Under the pieces are notes generated by a model. The model was not told the origin of the DNA, did not search any database, and saw only the letters and a program-made list of their open reading frames with translations. This document shows, piece by piece, positions 5,784-5,851 of a stretch of 5,851 nt of DNA. The DNA is from an uncultured Eubacteriales bacterium. GTDB taxonomy: Bacteria; Bacillota; Clostridia; Christensenellales; CAG-917. The position numbers and the translations under genes are program-made. How positions within the stretch are numbered: position 1 is the first letter of the stretch; each line of letters starts with the position of its first letter. The stretch spans positions 1-5,851 of the forward strand of contig URTQ01000091.1 in assembly GCA_900550855.1 (NCBI GenBank). The letters are read 5' to 3'.

Positions 5784-5812
5784 ATTTTATGACTCGCGCT
5801 ACGCAATGTCAA
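5784..5812 (-). promoter_or_regulatory. Sigma-A type promoter of the riboswitch-transporter unit
   Basis: Minus-strand TTGACA (5812-5807), exactly 17 bases, then TAAAAT (5789-5784): a perfect -35 and five of six at the -10. The start of transcription would be near 5777, about nine bases before the P1 helix, as expected for a riboswitch leader. Confidence 0.85.
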
Positions 5813-5851
5813 CCTCTAATTAAAACTTCCCCCTTCCTCACGTGTTTCCCC

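Overview
The window looks like an uncultured or gut-type member of the Firmicutes, class Clostridia. Three things suggest this: a DUF4364-type regulator (a family I know essentially from Clostridia), an ECF vitamin transporter S component behind a flavin-type riboswitch, and Gram-positive signals (strong AGGTGG/GAGG ribosome binding sites, TTGACA-17-TAATAT promoters, U8-tailed terminators). The taxonomy is inference; no rRNA or tRNA gene is present.

Layout. (1) Positions 1-3519, minus strand: the first 1173 codons of one very large secreted or surface protein built from Ig-like beta-sandwich modules. It is open without a stop to the left edge. I checked this by reading every codon, because the frame runs off the window. 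(2) Positions 3520-3866: a divergent intergenic region. It has a good promoter and hairpin-containing leader for the surface protein and a weaker promoter, terminator-like hairpin and RBS for the rightward gene. (3) Positions 3867-4412, plus strand: a DUF4364 family protein, a predicted winged-helix regulator. (4) Positions 4413-4741: no coding sequence, but several stable inverted repeats, possibly a long 3' UTR or an unrecognised RNA. (5) Positions 4741-4790: a long hairpin with A and T runs on both sides, a bidirectional terminator for the converging genes. (6) Positions 4839-4943: a regular array of about five tiny hairpins, each followed by ATTTCAC or a variant, with a period of 19-22 nt. 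Its last unit contains the stop codon of the next gene. (7) Positions 4940-5587, minus strand: an ECF transporter S component, probably RibU-like. (8) Positions 5588-5812: a full control cassette for that gene, with promoter, FMN-riboswitch-like aptamer, antiterminator, and a terminator that also buries the Shine-Dalgarno.

How it fits together. The transporter unit is a self-contained flavin-responsive circuit. The P1 3' strand of the aptamer and the antiterminator 5' strand are the same bases, so ligand binding should favour the terminator. The aptamer departs from the FMN consensus at several junction positions around the ligand pocket and has an exact 2 x 9 nt tandem duplication where P4 should be. 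It may therefore be a rare FMN-variant riboswitch or a decaying one. The surface protein and the DUF4364 gene are divergently transcribed; nothing in the sequence links their functions to the transporter.

The two most interesting signals are the divergent riboswitch and the periodic ATTTCAC hairpin array.
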